64,000 nt of DNA, from NCBI GenBank assembly GCA_028015205.1, contig CM051514.1:30396150-30460149 (forward strand), written 5' to 3'. This stretch comes from Mytilisepta virgata. Taxonomy: Eukaryota > Mollusca > Bivalvia > Mytilida > Mytilidae. The translations under genes were made by a program, and so were the position numbers. Shown here piece by piece: positions 36,601-43,385 of this stretch; position 1 is the first letter of the stretch; each line of letters starts with the position of its first letter. The notes below the pieces were generated by a model. It did no database searches. It saw nothing but the letters and a program-made list of their open reading frames with translations, and was not told where the DNA came from.

Positions 36601-38000
36601 TAATAGGTGGATTGCTAAAAACCTTAAAAATATATAGATTATGCCAAATTCACAATGCTTGTAACATCTGTCATTCTGTCTGAACGAAATTGTTTTACGG
36701 TTTGTCTGAACGAAAACCCAAATTTTGCATTTTGCTCCTATATGTTCAACTAAAGACTCTCAAAATTTTTGTCTGACATTTGTTGGGTCAGACAGCATTT
36801 CATAATGACTGTGTCATTTACAAAAGAAGACGGAATCCTATAAATCTTACGCCAGAATTGCCCATCCACAAAAGATCTTGTTTATCGAATGTTAATGCAG
36901 ATACTCCAAATCTGTCGCCTCCATCTACCACTATGCTGTGTATATCATGGTAATCACTCAGACCTGATGACGCCCCAGGGAAATAGCCTTCCATCTGTAT
37001 GGCAAATAAAAAAAAAAATTATGGTGTTAAAAATGAAGTTGGTACAAAGGAAACATATTCAGATGATTCAATTCAATGTTTTGGATACTCATGAATTCTG
37101 GGTACAAAAAAAGTGTGAATACCACTGTGGAAACCCACTGTTCTAAACAAATCTTGCCTATTGACTATAATATTTTTGCACATTTCCACCTTGTTACTGT
37201 GAAACTGGTGAGACTGGAAAGACAACACAATTTTTTATTTTTAAGTTGTTTCACTTTCAATAAGGAAAAACATTAGTCCAATCAGGTCCCTATTTCGCAA
37301 ACTTACGTCGAATATGATTGAAACTGGTTTCTTGACGTCACTAGAACAATGACACTGACCAAAGAAAAATCAGATCACATTCACGAATAATCATAGATGT
37401 ACAACTATTTGTGAAATAGGACCAAGATCATGACAAGATTAATAAACAAAAAACACATTTAATACATTATTATGTAATTTGCCAATTCCTCAACATTAGA
37501 TTATGCGACTTACCTTCAATATACATGTATAACAATAATAATAATATAACAGACTGTTGTCCTTACTTTAACATTTGAGATGCTTTGTGAACAATAGTAC
37601 CTCTGAACCATAGATAATTGTTGCTAAAAGAAGTTTTCACTGAAAAATAAAAATTGTGCATCTTTCCAACTTTACCAATTTTGAATAATAGATATGTCAA
37701 TTTTTAATATGTAAACAACTGCATCGATCTGGTACAATGTAGTATAAAGTGTTCATTTACCAAAAACTATGCAATAACCAGAAATTCACAGTTCCTGTAA
37801 CCTAAACTTTTACTTACTCCTGGATTATAATGGTCCTGCATCATTTGTGGGTTCATCATAGCTGGAGGAGGTGGCTGAGTCATCATATTATTTCCCATCA
37901 TGTCTGCCTGAGGATTTAACATTCTGTCTCCCATCATGTTACCTCGCTGCATCTGTGGAGGAGGAAAGCCATGAGGCATTTGCATGCCTCGAAAATCCAT
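5299..38000 (-). CDS. PAN2: PAN2, catalytic subunit of the PAN2-PAN3 deadenylase (27 coding exons)
   Basis: PAN2 removes 3' poly(A) from cytoplasmic mRNA as a Mg-dependent DEDDh exonuclease, bound to a PAN3 dimer. Coding exons in transcript order: 38000-37818, 36994-36851, 35582-35413, 34507-34387, 33079-33002, 32559-32441, 30980-30836, 29880-29739, 29249-29173, 27617-27490, 26118-25940, 23894-23734, 22780-22502, 22284-22013, 21019-20880, 20082-19970, 19287-19189, 17410-17271, 16542-16419, 15575-15375, 14938-14848, 12693-12539, 12111-12026, 11785-11728, 6767-6588, 5942-5849, 5507-5299. Every junction has AG/GT sites and phases add up to 1295 codons plus stop; the human protein is ~1200. Order: Met/Pro-rich start, WD40 propeller, PAN3-binding linker, inactive UCH-like domain, RNase T-like exonuclease. 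The ATG at 38000 lies just after a weak acceptor (TACAG), so a 5' UTR exon may exist upstream. Met62 (exon 2), which aligns with an internal human Met, is an alternative start. Confidence 0.96.
7329..8248 (+). mobile_element. HINE-like element, family 1, copy 2
   Basis: Starts ACAAGAGTGGACACAC. Central units of ~142-153 bp recur with the landmark CTATCTAT(A/T)GACCAAA near 7485, 7627, 7775 and 7928. The 3' end has the hairpin CTTGCC ... GGCAAG at 8218-8248. A 10-base direct repeat ACAAACACAA lies at 7323-7332 and again at 8249-8258, immediately outside the hairpin end. It may be a target duplication, which Helitron-type insertion does not predict. Confidence 0.7.
8755..8937. mobile_element. 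Foldback element
   Basis: Two arms of roughly 70-80 bp are inverted complements around a ~40 bp loop. AATTAGATATCACTTGATAT (from 8778) pairs with the complement of ATATTAAGCGGTATCTAATT, and GTTTAATTTGGA pairs with TCCAAATTAAAT. It looks like a small palindromic MITE. It has no coding capacity. Confidence 0.6.
9470..10965 (+). repeat. Imperfect tandem repeat, ~115-140 bp units, interrupted
   Basis: Four units at about 10442-10580, 10581-10714, 10715-10857 and 10858-10965 share ATGAGATAAT..GAACATTATT, TGTGTCATTTGGTGC and GGGGAATAAGAAAATA. Two more diverged units flank the inserted element at 9606-10291. G-rich on this strand. No protein is evident. Confidence 0.6.
9606..10291. mobile_element. 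Non-autonomous TIR DNA transposon
   Basis: Terminal inverted repeats of about 25 bp: TACCGTATATCGGGTTTCTT on the left and its near-perfect complement on the right (ending AACCCGATATACGGTA), both continuing into TTCGCG. The 686 bp interior has further TTTCGCG/CGCGAAA blocks near each end and no transposase. It splits a tandem-repeat array. Confidence 0.75.
12729..14156 (+). mobile_element. HINE-like element, family 2, copy 1, with 161 bp repeats
   Basis: 5' end ACAAGAGGCTGCC, subterminal AACCGGATTTTC (12753-12764), and its inverted copy GAAAATCCGGTT at 14145-14156. That copy forms a hairpin with AACCGATATTTTC just before it. The centre has about seven units of 161 bp (landmark CATAACTC(C/T)TGAACGGTGAAAGTG, near 12957, then 13147, 13308, 13469, 13630, 13791 and 13952). 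The first interval is longer by a ~29 bp internal duplication. Open frames of 76 codons in each unit are a by-product of the repeat. It lies in the PAN2 intron before the exonuclease exons. Confidence 0.8.
14848..23894 (-). CDS. PAN2: PAN2 exons 12-21: UCH-like (pseudo-ubiquitin-hydrolase) domain
   Basis: Residues ~496-1035. Exon 12 carries [18 protein letters not shown] and ends NAYCNCMLQ, the PAN2 version of the USP Cys box, which lacks the catalytic arrangement. This domain is a scaffold, not a protease, in known PAN2. Exon 13 has [13 protein letters not shown] and [16 protein letters not shown]. Exon 14 (22284-22013) inserts a long charged stretch with seven consecutive lysines followed by Asp/Glu runs, beyond what I recall in human. 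Exons 15-16 hold Cys pairs (CRCG; CNSC in [15 protein letters not shown]) of the kind that bind zinc in this fold. Exon 18 carries a CCCH finger (separate entry). Exon 20 has [13 protein letters not shown] and exon 21 has [12 protein letters not shown], both strongly PAN2-specific. Confidence 0.93.
15968..16242 (-). mobile_element. SINE family A, copy 2 (minus)
   Basis: Reverse-complement match to the SINE body at 738-1075: tail GATGGATGGATGAAT at the left, then ATAATGAATATGATC, GACACATTATACTGACTCC and the GGAGAAGCAG region. The tRNA-like head is missing or degraded at the right end. It lies in a PAN2 intron. Confidence 0.7.
17271..17410 (-). CDS. PAN2: PAN2 exon 18: in-frame CCCH zinc finger inside the UCH-like domain
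   Basis: The exon has acceptor TTTTAG and donor GTAAGT. It joins the previous exon in phase 0 and the next in phase 2 (AA + T), so it is translated. It begins [12 protein letters not shown] and contains [16 protein letters not shown], a C-x5-C-x4-C-x3-H finger at residues 876, 882, 887 and 891 (bases 17288-17335). Human PAN2 has a Cys-poor linker at the matching place, between the FW-x-Q helix and the LP/IPF strand. The spacing is that of the poly(A)-binding fingers of Nab2/ZC3H14. Direct RNA binding is inference. PAN3 normally supplies the CCCH finger of this complex. Confidence 0.85.
18678..19068 (+). mobile_element. TTAA-flanked MITE, copy 1
   Basis: Flanked by TTAA at 18674-18677 and 19069-19072. 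Ends GGATTATCGCTGGTC and GACCAGCGAGCATCC form the inverted termini. A near-identical copy lies in opposite orientation at about 20362-20748 and a diverged one at about 30129-30460. TTAA target sites are typical of piggyBac-type transposition. There is no transposase. Confidence 0.7.
20362..20748 (-). mobile_element. TTAA-flanked MITE, copy 2 (inverted)
   Basis: Reverse complement of 18678-19068 along its whole length. Shared blocks include TTGCCCATGAACCCCACTTT, GTTTTATCCATTTCTTAAAC and CTTTGCATTGACAAC-like sequence. TTAA follows the right end at 20749-20752, and the left end is less clear. Confidence 0.7.
21575..21769 (-). mobile_element. tRNA-headed SINE, family B, copy 1
   Basis: On the minus strand it starts GGGGGCCTCGGTGAACGAGT. 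An A-box-like CGAGTGGTCTAG and a B-box-like GTTTGAATCTC (plus 21683-21693) follow, then a non-tRNA body ending in ACTGGCCATTTC. GGCCTCGGTGGCCGAGTGGT-type heads are common in molluscan SINEs, as I recall. No closed tRNA acceptor stem. Confidence 0.7.
22877..23362 (-). mobile_element. SINE family A, copy 3, with internal tandem expansion
   Basis: The left part (22885-23040) matches the SINE tail and body (GTCCAGTGGCAGCCAGGTGC, AACGAGAACATG, GCTAGCTCACGAGGTAAC). Where other copies show one AGACATATCACC..GACACATTATACTGACTCC segment, this one has eight copies of a 39 bp version, and the head side is missing. Confidence 0.75.
23040..23351. repeat. 39 bp minisatellite, eight units
   Basis: Units begin CATATCACCCCTATCGGACA and end GACTCTATCA. 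Eight units are nearly identical, with a few substitutions and no spacers. Being 13 codons long it keeps all frames open, so the 161-codon frame through it is an artefact of the repeat. Confidence 0.9.
24055..24545. mobile_element. Probable pogo/Tigger-like MITE remnant
   Basis: Both ends carry repeated CTCGAAC/TTGAAC blocks: GTCAAACTTCGGTAGCTTGA at the left; CTTTGGTAACTCAAACTACC, GATAACTCGAAC and GAGTTCGAGC at the right. These resemble Tigger-type termini. Exact ends and a target duplication could not be fixed. Confidence 0.4.
24644..25522. mobile_element. Non-autonomous TIR element (~880 bp)
   Basis: TIRs of about 25 bp with one mismatch: TACCATAATTACTCTAATTA.. at 24644 and its complement ..TAATTAGAGTAATTACGGTA at 25522. 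The right terminus has a partial internal duplication (CCAATAATTAGGCCATCCAATAATTAG). A direct repeat GTCGAAAAAATAGAGTT occurs near both ends (about 24708 and 25428). No transposase. Confidence 0.75.
25940..38000 (-). CDS. PAN2: PAN2 exons 1-11: N-terminal tail, WD40 propeller, PAN3-binding linker
   Basis: Residues 1-61 (exon 1) are low-complexity Met/Pro/Gln/Asn, starting [16 protein letters not shown]. From residue ~62 the sequence follows human PAN2: LLWMGNSG then GHVTGYYG across the exon 2/3 join; [84 protein letters not shown]. These are blades of the single WD40 domain (about residues 95-395), which in other species helps position the complex on poly(A) RNP. Residues ~396-495 (exons 10-11: [23 protein letters not shown]) match the linker that wraps the PAN3 dimer. 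The recognition is by remembered family sequence, not by search. Confidence 0.93.
27053..27437. repeat. 32 bp minisatellite, about 12 units
   Basis: Unit CACCAAAAAATTATAGGTGT followed by CAAATGAAAAAT, period 32 bp, with small changes (ATTAAAGG, GTAAAATG). It starts about 50 bases inside the intron from the 5' splice site of PAN2 exon 10 (27490). No spacers, so not a CRISPR array. Confidence 0.9.
27956..29097 (+). mobile_element. Tigger/pogo-like DNA transposon, internally deleted
   Basis: Inverted ends TACAGTAAAATCTGACATGA (left) and the complement of TACAGTATAACCTGTCTTGA (right, ending 29097), with several mismatches. The interior keeps only the start of a transposase (28558-28920), and the DDE catalytic part is absent. 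Near the right end is a perfect 19 bp hairpin (29033-29051 with 29070-29088). The element ends 76 bases from PAN2 exon 9. Confidence 0.8.
28558..28920 (+). pseudogene. Tigger transposase N-terminal (CENP-B type HTH) fragment
   Basis: Translated pieces match the paired helix-turn-helix start of Tigger/CENP-B/jerky-type proteins. First comes a [25 protein letters not shown] region. After frame changes near 28690-28720 follow [19 protein letters not shown] and [13 protein letters not shown], ending in a stop at 28918-28920. Frame breaks plus the missing catalytic domain mean it is dead. Confidence 0.8.
30129..30460 (+). mobile_element. TTAA-flanked MITE, copy 3 (diverged)
   Basis: Same order of blocks as 18678-19068: ATAGGTCCGTGTG, AAGGATTTTATAAGATTTTT, GGATAAAAACC, CATCTGACAAAAA and the terminal GTCCAGCGAACATCC followed by TTAA at 30461-30464. 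More diverged than the other two copies. It lies in a PAN2 intron. Confidence 0.6.
31204..31950. mobile_element. TIR element (pogo-like ends) hosting a second MITE
   Basis: Ends ATATACAGTAGACTC..AAATTG at the left and the exact 15-base complement GAGTCTACTGTATAT at the right, continuing with partial complementarity. TA next to the ends suggests a TA target. The interior is non-coding AT-rich DNA interrupted at 31241-31513. Confidence 0.7.
31241..31513. mobile_element. TTAA-flanked MITE, second family
   Basis: 16 bp TIR with one mismatch: GGTGGTACCTAACACT at 31241 and AGTGTTGGGTACCACC ending 31513. Direct TTAA on both sides (31237-31240 and 31514-31517). Removing it restores GGATTAAGGAATAT in the host element. 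Confidence 0.85.
32692..32903. mobile_element. Short MITE with 24 bp TIR
   Basis: CAGGGCCCAGTTGTTCAAAA at 32692 is mirrored by TTTTGAACAACTCGGCCCTG at 32903, followed inward by GTTAA/TTAAC on both arms. 212 bp in total, no coding. It lies in the PAN2 intron between exons 5 and 6. Confidence 0.8.
33290..33600. repeat. Family 5 repeat (~165 bp units), short copy
   Basis: Shares GCAAACAGGATGTGGCTGCA, CAAAAATTGCTTACA, TATAAAATCATTCCCTTCTG and GGAAGCCAAGAAAACTTT with the longer array at 39228-39740. Here there are just over one and a half units. It lies in a PAN2 intron. Confidence 0.6.
34581..34915 (+). mobile_element. SINE family A, copy 4
   Basis: Head CCTCGGTGGTCTTTTGGTAG with a ~30 bp deletion that removes the B-box side before CCGGCCGGGTC. 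The full body follows (GGTCGGCTCGGAGTCAGTAT, AGCACATTAAAAATCC, CATATCAACATGTTCTCATC) and a tail of CATC repeats at 34895-34912. Confidence 0.8.
35222..35400 (-). mobile_element. SINE family B, copy 2 (degraded)
   Basis: Aligns with 21575-21769 over GATTCAAACTC, GCTAGTGATCA and GGTAGTTC-like blocks. The B-box complement is still visible, but the head is eroded. It lies beside PAN2 exon 3. Confidence 0.5.
36230..36555. mobile_element. Candidate MITE bounded by 12 bp inverted repeat
   Basis: AGAGGTGTTTAC (36230-36241) and GTAAACACCTCT (36544-36555) are exact inverted copies 326 bp apart. There is no second copy in the window and no clear target duplication. Confidence 0.35.
37285..37423. mobile_element. 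Short MITE with 16-17 bp TIR
   Basis: GGTCCCTATTTCGCAAA at 37285 against TTTGTGAAATAGGACC ending 37423, one gap and one mismatch. 139 bp. Similar motif fragments occur near 21330 (GGGTCCCATTTCATAAA), so this is probably a dispersed family. Confidence 0.65.
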
Positions 38001-39227
38001 TACTGTATTTTTTTCCCACCAAATACTATCTCATTATATGATCTATAAATACAAGAATCATGGAAACAGAGTTATTTAAAACCAAAATGAATTTTGTGTT
38101 TCCAAATTCATCAACATGAAAAGTATGGTGGGTAGGTAGAGAATACAATTGTTTTTGTCCAAATATTTTATTTGAGCACCAGTTAATCAGTATGCTGCAA
38201 GGCTGATGACCAGCCATGTTTTTTTTTATCTTATTCACTAAAACATTTTTTATATTACATATACATTATATATATCATGTATATGTCAATATATAGCATT
38301 TGGATGACTGTGTATTCTATAGATAAAATAGTACTGGAAAATGAACAAAAAAACCCGAAAGATTTTACCGTTTTTCATAAAAAATATGTTTTAAGGTCGC
38401 AGCCAAAAATTTAGAGCTTTATAGGAACACATAATATTTAAGAACTAATGACATCTTAAAAGTTTACAAACATTCAATTTTGAAAGTTTTCACATACTTC
38501 CATGAATATTCTGTCAGAAATAGTGCTTCATACTTAGTATTAAAAACGAAAGTCTATTTGGTTCGCTTAATAATAAAATCTGCATTGACTTTTTCACTCA
38601 TTAATAATGAACAAAGCTGACTATAAATTTCACTCTTAAACACTGGAATATAAATTATTATTGCAATATTCCATAACATAAAACATAAATTTACAGTTTT
38701 GTTCAATTTTCCTAATTCAGTTTCAGTGAAAATTTCAGTTAGGCCAAACATAATATGTGTGGTTCCAGTTACTCTACCAGCATGCCTTCTATGATTTTTT
38801 TAACTAGAAGTACATGCACCCCCAAGCCTTTATAGTTGCAGGTGCACTGGTTTTTACATTATTGTGCAACAATAAAGTTTAAGTTATTATAGTTAAATAT
38901 CCATGTGCATGCATTTATATATTTTTTCTCATGTGTTGAACAATGTAATACATCAAACTTTCTATCACTTATCACATTACTTCAAAAATTATTTTCCCAA
39001 TAGATCACAAAGTTAAAACTTGAAAAAAATTATAAGAATGCTTATTTTCAATTTAAATAAAACAGTAAGGATTAATATATGAATAAATTAATGACACAAA
39101 CATTAATTGACATATCAACAGAACGAATGCACAATAGCAAGTGTGTACTGTTCAAACAATTTATGGAACTCAATCCAATTAACGTTTAAGTGGAAAAGAA
39201 GAACAAGACCAAAACCAGGTCTGTCCT

Positions 39228-39740
39228 GCGTGGCAGCATAAAATTCAGATCCAAAAATTGCTCACACACTACAATTCAACATTATCAATCTACAGACAAA
39301 ATATAAAATCATTCCATTCTGTAGAAGCCAAGAAAACTTTCACAAAAATTTTTCTAGTGCTTTGAGTACTCTTGAATTTTAAACTATCGGCAAACAGGAT
39401 GTTGATGCACGACAGATCCAAAAATTGCTTACATCCTACAACATTATCAAGCTGCAGTCAAAATATAAAATCATTCCCTTTATAGAAGCCAAGAAAACTT
39501 TCACTAAAATGTTTCTAGTGCTTTGAGTATTGTTGAATTTTAAACTATCGGCAAACAGGATGTGGATGCACAACAGATAAAAAAAATTGCTTACACGCTA
39601 CAACTCAACATTATCAAGCTGCAGACATAATATAAAATCATTCCCTTCTGTGGAAGCCACAAACAAAAAAATTTGACGAAAGTTTCCTACCCAAGGTATT
39701 TGGTCACCCGACGGACAGAGCCAAGCAGTTACTAGACCTG
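39228..39740. repeat. Family 5 tandem array, ~165 bp period, about three units
   Basis: CAAAAATTGCT(C/T)ACA recurs at about 39254, 39420 and 39584, with TATAAAATCATTCC and GAAGCCAAGAAAACTTTCAC in each unit. The end blocks (GACGGACAGA..AGCAGTTACTAGA) match the end of the 33290 copy, so this is probably a mobile element with central repeats. Its termini were not resolved. Confidence 0.65.
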
Positions 39741-41480
39741 CTTATACCCTTGGCAATGCATGTAAAAACCTATATACAATTGGAGTATGTGTGGAAAGTG
39801 TGCAGATACCACAGAGGCCAGTGTTCAGTGTCAACATTTGACATGTGCAGGATTGAAGCATACACCAAAGTAAAAGTATTAAACATTTTTAACTGACATA
39901 AAATATTTTATTTTTAAGTGGAAACATTGTTCACCAAGAAATTTACCAGTATACCATCTTTATAAAATTTTAGACTTGTTGAGTTTTTTTTTCAGGTCTT
40001 GGAATTTTAACAATATATCACACATTTTATAAGTTATTTTACTTTTAAATATTAATTATTCTAAACAAGACTATTTCTTTTACAGACTTATTTAAACCTT
40101 TTATTTCAATGTGTGTTTCATATAGCTTATGTTTAAATGGGTGCAAGACGATTCAGACCGTGTATAAAGACAATTCGGACCGACTATAAAAACAATTCTA
40201 TGTAGAAAATTAGACTACTAATGATAACAATTTGGAACATTAATGAAGAAAATTCGGACAGTGAATGAACAGGAATGATTTTGACCCTTTTCAAATGGGT
40301 CCCCCATCAGCCAAATTGTGAATTTTTACACAATGGGAAATTTTTTAAGCAAATGTGATCATTGTTCTTTCTCAATTCAAAGCATAACCATTGTCAATGG
40401 AATGAAGATATTTATGAATTGTGATGTCAGATCATTATTTAGAGAATAAATGTTCAACAACTAAAGAAAAGTCAAGTTATTCATATTGACTAATTTATAT
40501 CAATGATGAATCATGCATTTATTGTTAATTAGCCGTCATCATGGTTGGTGATAAAAAAAATACTTTGTCGTGTTTGAAAAAAAAAATTTGACCCAAAACA
40601 AAAATCCATGCCCCAAAACAAAGATTTTCAAAGGGTTGCTTCCTAAGAATTAGTTTGGTTTGTTGCTATGCCATTGCACAAAGGGAGTCAGTTATTTTGG
40701 CTTTGTTCCCCAATATATAAGCAAATTTGAAAAGAAGCTGCAGAGAGAAATAAAATTACAACAAAACAAGATATTGGGTAAAAGTTGCAATTCTAGAACT
40801 AGAGCATTTAGGGCTTGGTGATTAAAATATTCTGATCAATTGGTAAAGAACGATACGAAAATAACATGAAATATATACTATTTTTATTTGCAAAATTAAT
40901 TCTCAAGTGATCATTCTATCGGTCTGTCATAGAAATAAGTTTTCAAGGATCCAAAAAGCCTTTTATTTCCGGACATGACCAGAGAAATTTTATTGTACGG
41001 TCATAAAAAGGGTCAAACAGACATCCAAAATTTCTATTTTTTAATAAAAAGATGTATTGAAAAGTTGCGACACCAAAATTTCAAAGTTCGACAGAACGGT
41101 TACCTCATTCAGGTCATTTCCTCTCTATACTATACTAGTTGACTGATATTTTCAACTGTTTTCACAGCAATTACTATTGTCATTACGGTAATTAACAGAG
41201 GTGTCTGTGCTTTTATGACTCTTAATTATAATTAATGTACACCTGTCAAAAATTTCCAAAGTTCAATCGAGGTCATTCATCATTGACGAATAATCAGGCA
41301 TTTTTCACCCCTCTCTACTTTGAAATTTAAAAAAGCCATTACATGGTATGTTTCAGACAATCTAACAGTTCACAATCACACTTGACAAGATAAAATGCCT
41401 TGGTAGTTTTAACACGGCAAAACTTATAGATTTCCACAGTGTTGCCATTTTCTGCATGTTGTTCATAGTAAATAATCATT

Positions 41481-41490
41481 GAGCATGCGC
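41481..41490. promoter_or_regulatory. NRF1-like motif (promoter candidate)
   Basis: GAGCATGCGC, one mismatch from the NRF1 core GCGCATGCGC, in a CpG-poor AT-rich region between two head-to-head housekeeping genes. NRF1 sites are frequent in such promoters, but a single site is weak evidence. Confidence 0.25.
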
Positions 41491-41662
41491 GATATCGTTG
41501 TAGTTAACTATGAAAAAGTAATAAAAATTCCATCTTTCGGGAAGACTTTCATATACTGATTTCAAAGTTTTTTACCTTGAATTTATTTTAGTCATTTATT
41601 TAGTTCATTTCTACTCCTTTGAGTAGTCCATTTCCATATTGATCTATTTATATGTACCAAAC

Positions 41663-41794
41663 ATGGACCTTGAAGAAGACACAAACGATGCCACACAGAA
41701 TGTTAAAGAGTTGATACGCACAACATTTATTTCACTGTTTAAGCGTCATATCACACAGAATGTTAAAGAGTTGATACGCACAACATTTATTTAA
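41663..41794 (+). CDS. Small open frame of 43 codons, uncertain
   Basis: ATG in a good start context (AAC ATG G) about 180 bases downstream of the NRF1-like motif. It reads MDLEEDTNDATQNVKELI and so on to TAA. A 60 bp direct duplication (41692-41811) repeats 13 residues in frame (TQNVKELIRTTFI) and creates the stop. No homologue is recognised. It may be a leader, a first-exon fragment or chance. Confidence 0.25.
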   Translation: MDLEEDTNDATQNVKELIRTTFISLFKRHITQNVKELIRTTFI

Positions 41795-41811
41795 CTGTTT
41801 AAGGTTTTACC
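41692..41811. repeat. 60 bp direct duplication
   Basis: CACACAGAATGTTAAAGAGT begins both copies (41692 and 41752). They are almost identical over about 55 bases, so the duplication is recent. Confidence 0.9.
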
Positions 41812-42021
41812 CAAAACATTTATAAATCGTGCATAACAACATTTTTATGAAATAAGGTTGTGTGTTGAGATTGCTACAAAGAGTGTAAACTGACAATTCA
41901 TTTCTATCAAAAAAATATCCGGCAGAGGCTGATGAAATTTCCAGATCCGTGTTCTGATTATTAAAATGCATCAAATGTCAGATAAGAAAATACGTTTCAG
42001 AAACAATGTGCTATGATGTAA

Positions 42022-42029
42022 ACTTCCGG
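42022..42029. promoter_or_regulatory. ETS-type motif ACTTCCGG
   Basis: A perfect ACTTCCGG, the ETS/GABP core common in bidirectional housekeeping promoters. A near match also occurs at about 50543 inside an intron, so the motif alone is not diagnostic. Confidence 0.2.
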
Positions 42030-42746
42030 TGATATTTTTACGCAGACGTGGATCAGGACCAATATCGGATATGGACACGAAAAAAATCTGAATTTTCGGC
42101 CCTAAATAATATAATAGCATCATCCCTGATGAAAATTGTAGGGTGGTTTATGACTATCATTTGTTAAACAAAACTACAGAATAAACTATAGATATATTTG
42201 TTTATATATACATAACAAATTATAAACAGTAAGAAGCACACAATGAATGAAATGCATTAATAAATAGCACAAGTCATGGAAAATTATATGTATTTTACAT
42301 AAAATAAATTTACACGGAAGGTCCATAAATACTAGCACATTTCTTCAAAAGACGACTGGTGGAAATTTCTTTGTTGCAATACTGGTTCCACAAACTGAGT
42401 AATCTTCCTTGTATTTGGGTGGTCTTTTTTCTCTGTTTCAGCTTTCCTTGACTTACTAGAGTAGGTGCAGCATCACGTAAAAGGGCAGGTTTCCTTTCTT
42501 CGCTTGTCAGTTAAGTGAAAGATAGCGTGTGTAAGCTAAGAAAGAATGTGAATACCAAGCTACTCAAAATTTTAATATTTGTTAATTATAACATACTAAT
42601 TGCTGTAATGAGCTTGGTCTTATCCACTGTTCTTTAATCTAATCATTTAAATTATCTATTAATTGAATAGAAGATCACTTTCAATGACCATTTGGTATGT
42701 TTAACTATCTAATTTGTATAAATTATGTAATTAACTTAATGATAAT

Positions 42747-43385
42747 CAGGGCTTCGGATTTTTTTTGAAAATTTACTTGCCCACGGGAAAGTTGTATTAA
42801 AATTTTATTTTCCCGCACCATAATTCACTTTCCCATTTCAATTTCTTTTGAAAGCCTGCAAAACTTTGAATATATGAACAATTCAACATAAACATCTTTA
42901 TTTGAGATCAACTGGATACATCAATCCTGCTTATGCTCAAGCCATGGGAATTCGTCCAACCACTTCTTGAAATTGATGAAGACGTTTTTCGTGATCATAG
43001 AGGCGGTCTCTGTCCTTTTTGTCTTCTGTTTTTACATCATTACCATTAAGATCAACTACTTTCCGTTTCTTTGATTCAGAAACGAAAAATTTGCGCAAGC
43101 TCATGCCAGGACCTTATTTATTAAACATTTATCGTTGTCAAAGTTTGAAACTTTTCATTTTGGTTTACTGGTAATACTTGATTAGCACTAAACGCAAGGA
43201 AAAAACAAACTTTCCGGGAACCAGTTTCTAAAATTTAGATTCATCAAATCACCGACTTCCTCAAACAATAAAACAACGCACCGGAATGTACCATGTACCG
43301 GCGATTTACTTGCATGACGGGAAACTGGTACCGACGATTTTTTTACTTGCCACAGGAAACGGGAAATGGGAACTACAAAACCCTG
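42747..43385 (-). mobile_element. Probable hAT-like transposon remnant
   Basis: Starts CAGGGCTTCGG and ends CCCTG, with subterminal TTACTTGCCCACGGGAAAG-like blocks at 42771, 43305 and 43340, as seen near hAT ends. Only the outer five bases are clearly inverted, and no exact 8 bp target duplication was found (TTAATGAT against TTAATGCT nearby). It contains a short minus-strand coding fragment. Confidence 0.4.
42937..43104 (-). CDS. 55-codon fragment inside the hAT-like remnant
   Basis: Begins MSLRKFFVSESKKRKVVDLN and runs to TGA at 42937. The short hydrophobic start and the basic KKRK patch resemble the N-terminal tail of some hAT/ZMYM-type transposases, but nothing catalytic follows. Identification is tentative. 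Confidence 0.35.
   Translation of the reverse strand: MSLRKFFVSESKKRKVVDLNGNDVKTEDKKDRDRLYDHEKRLHQFQEVVGRIPMA

Noticed and set aside
41076..41328. 12 bp inverted repeat AAATTTCAAAGT / ACTTTGAAATTT as a MITE
   Set aside because: AT-rich 12-mers of this kind are expected by chance, and no second copy or target duplication was seen.
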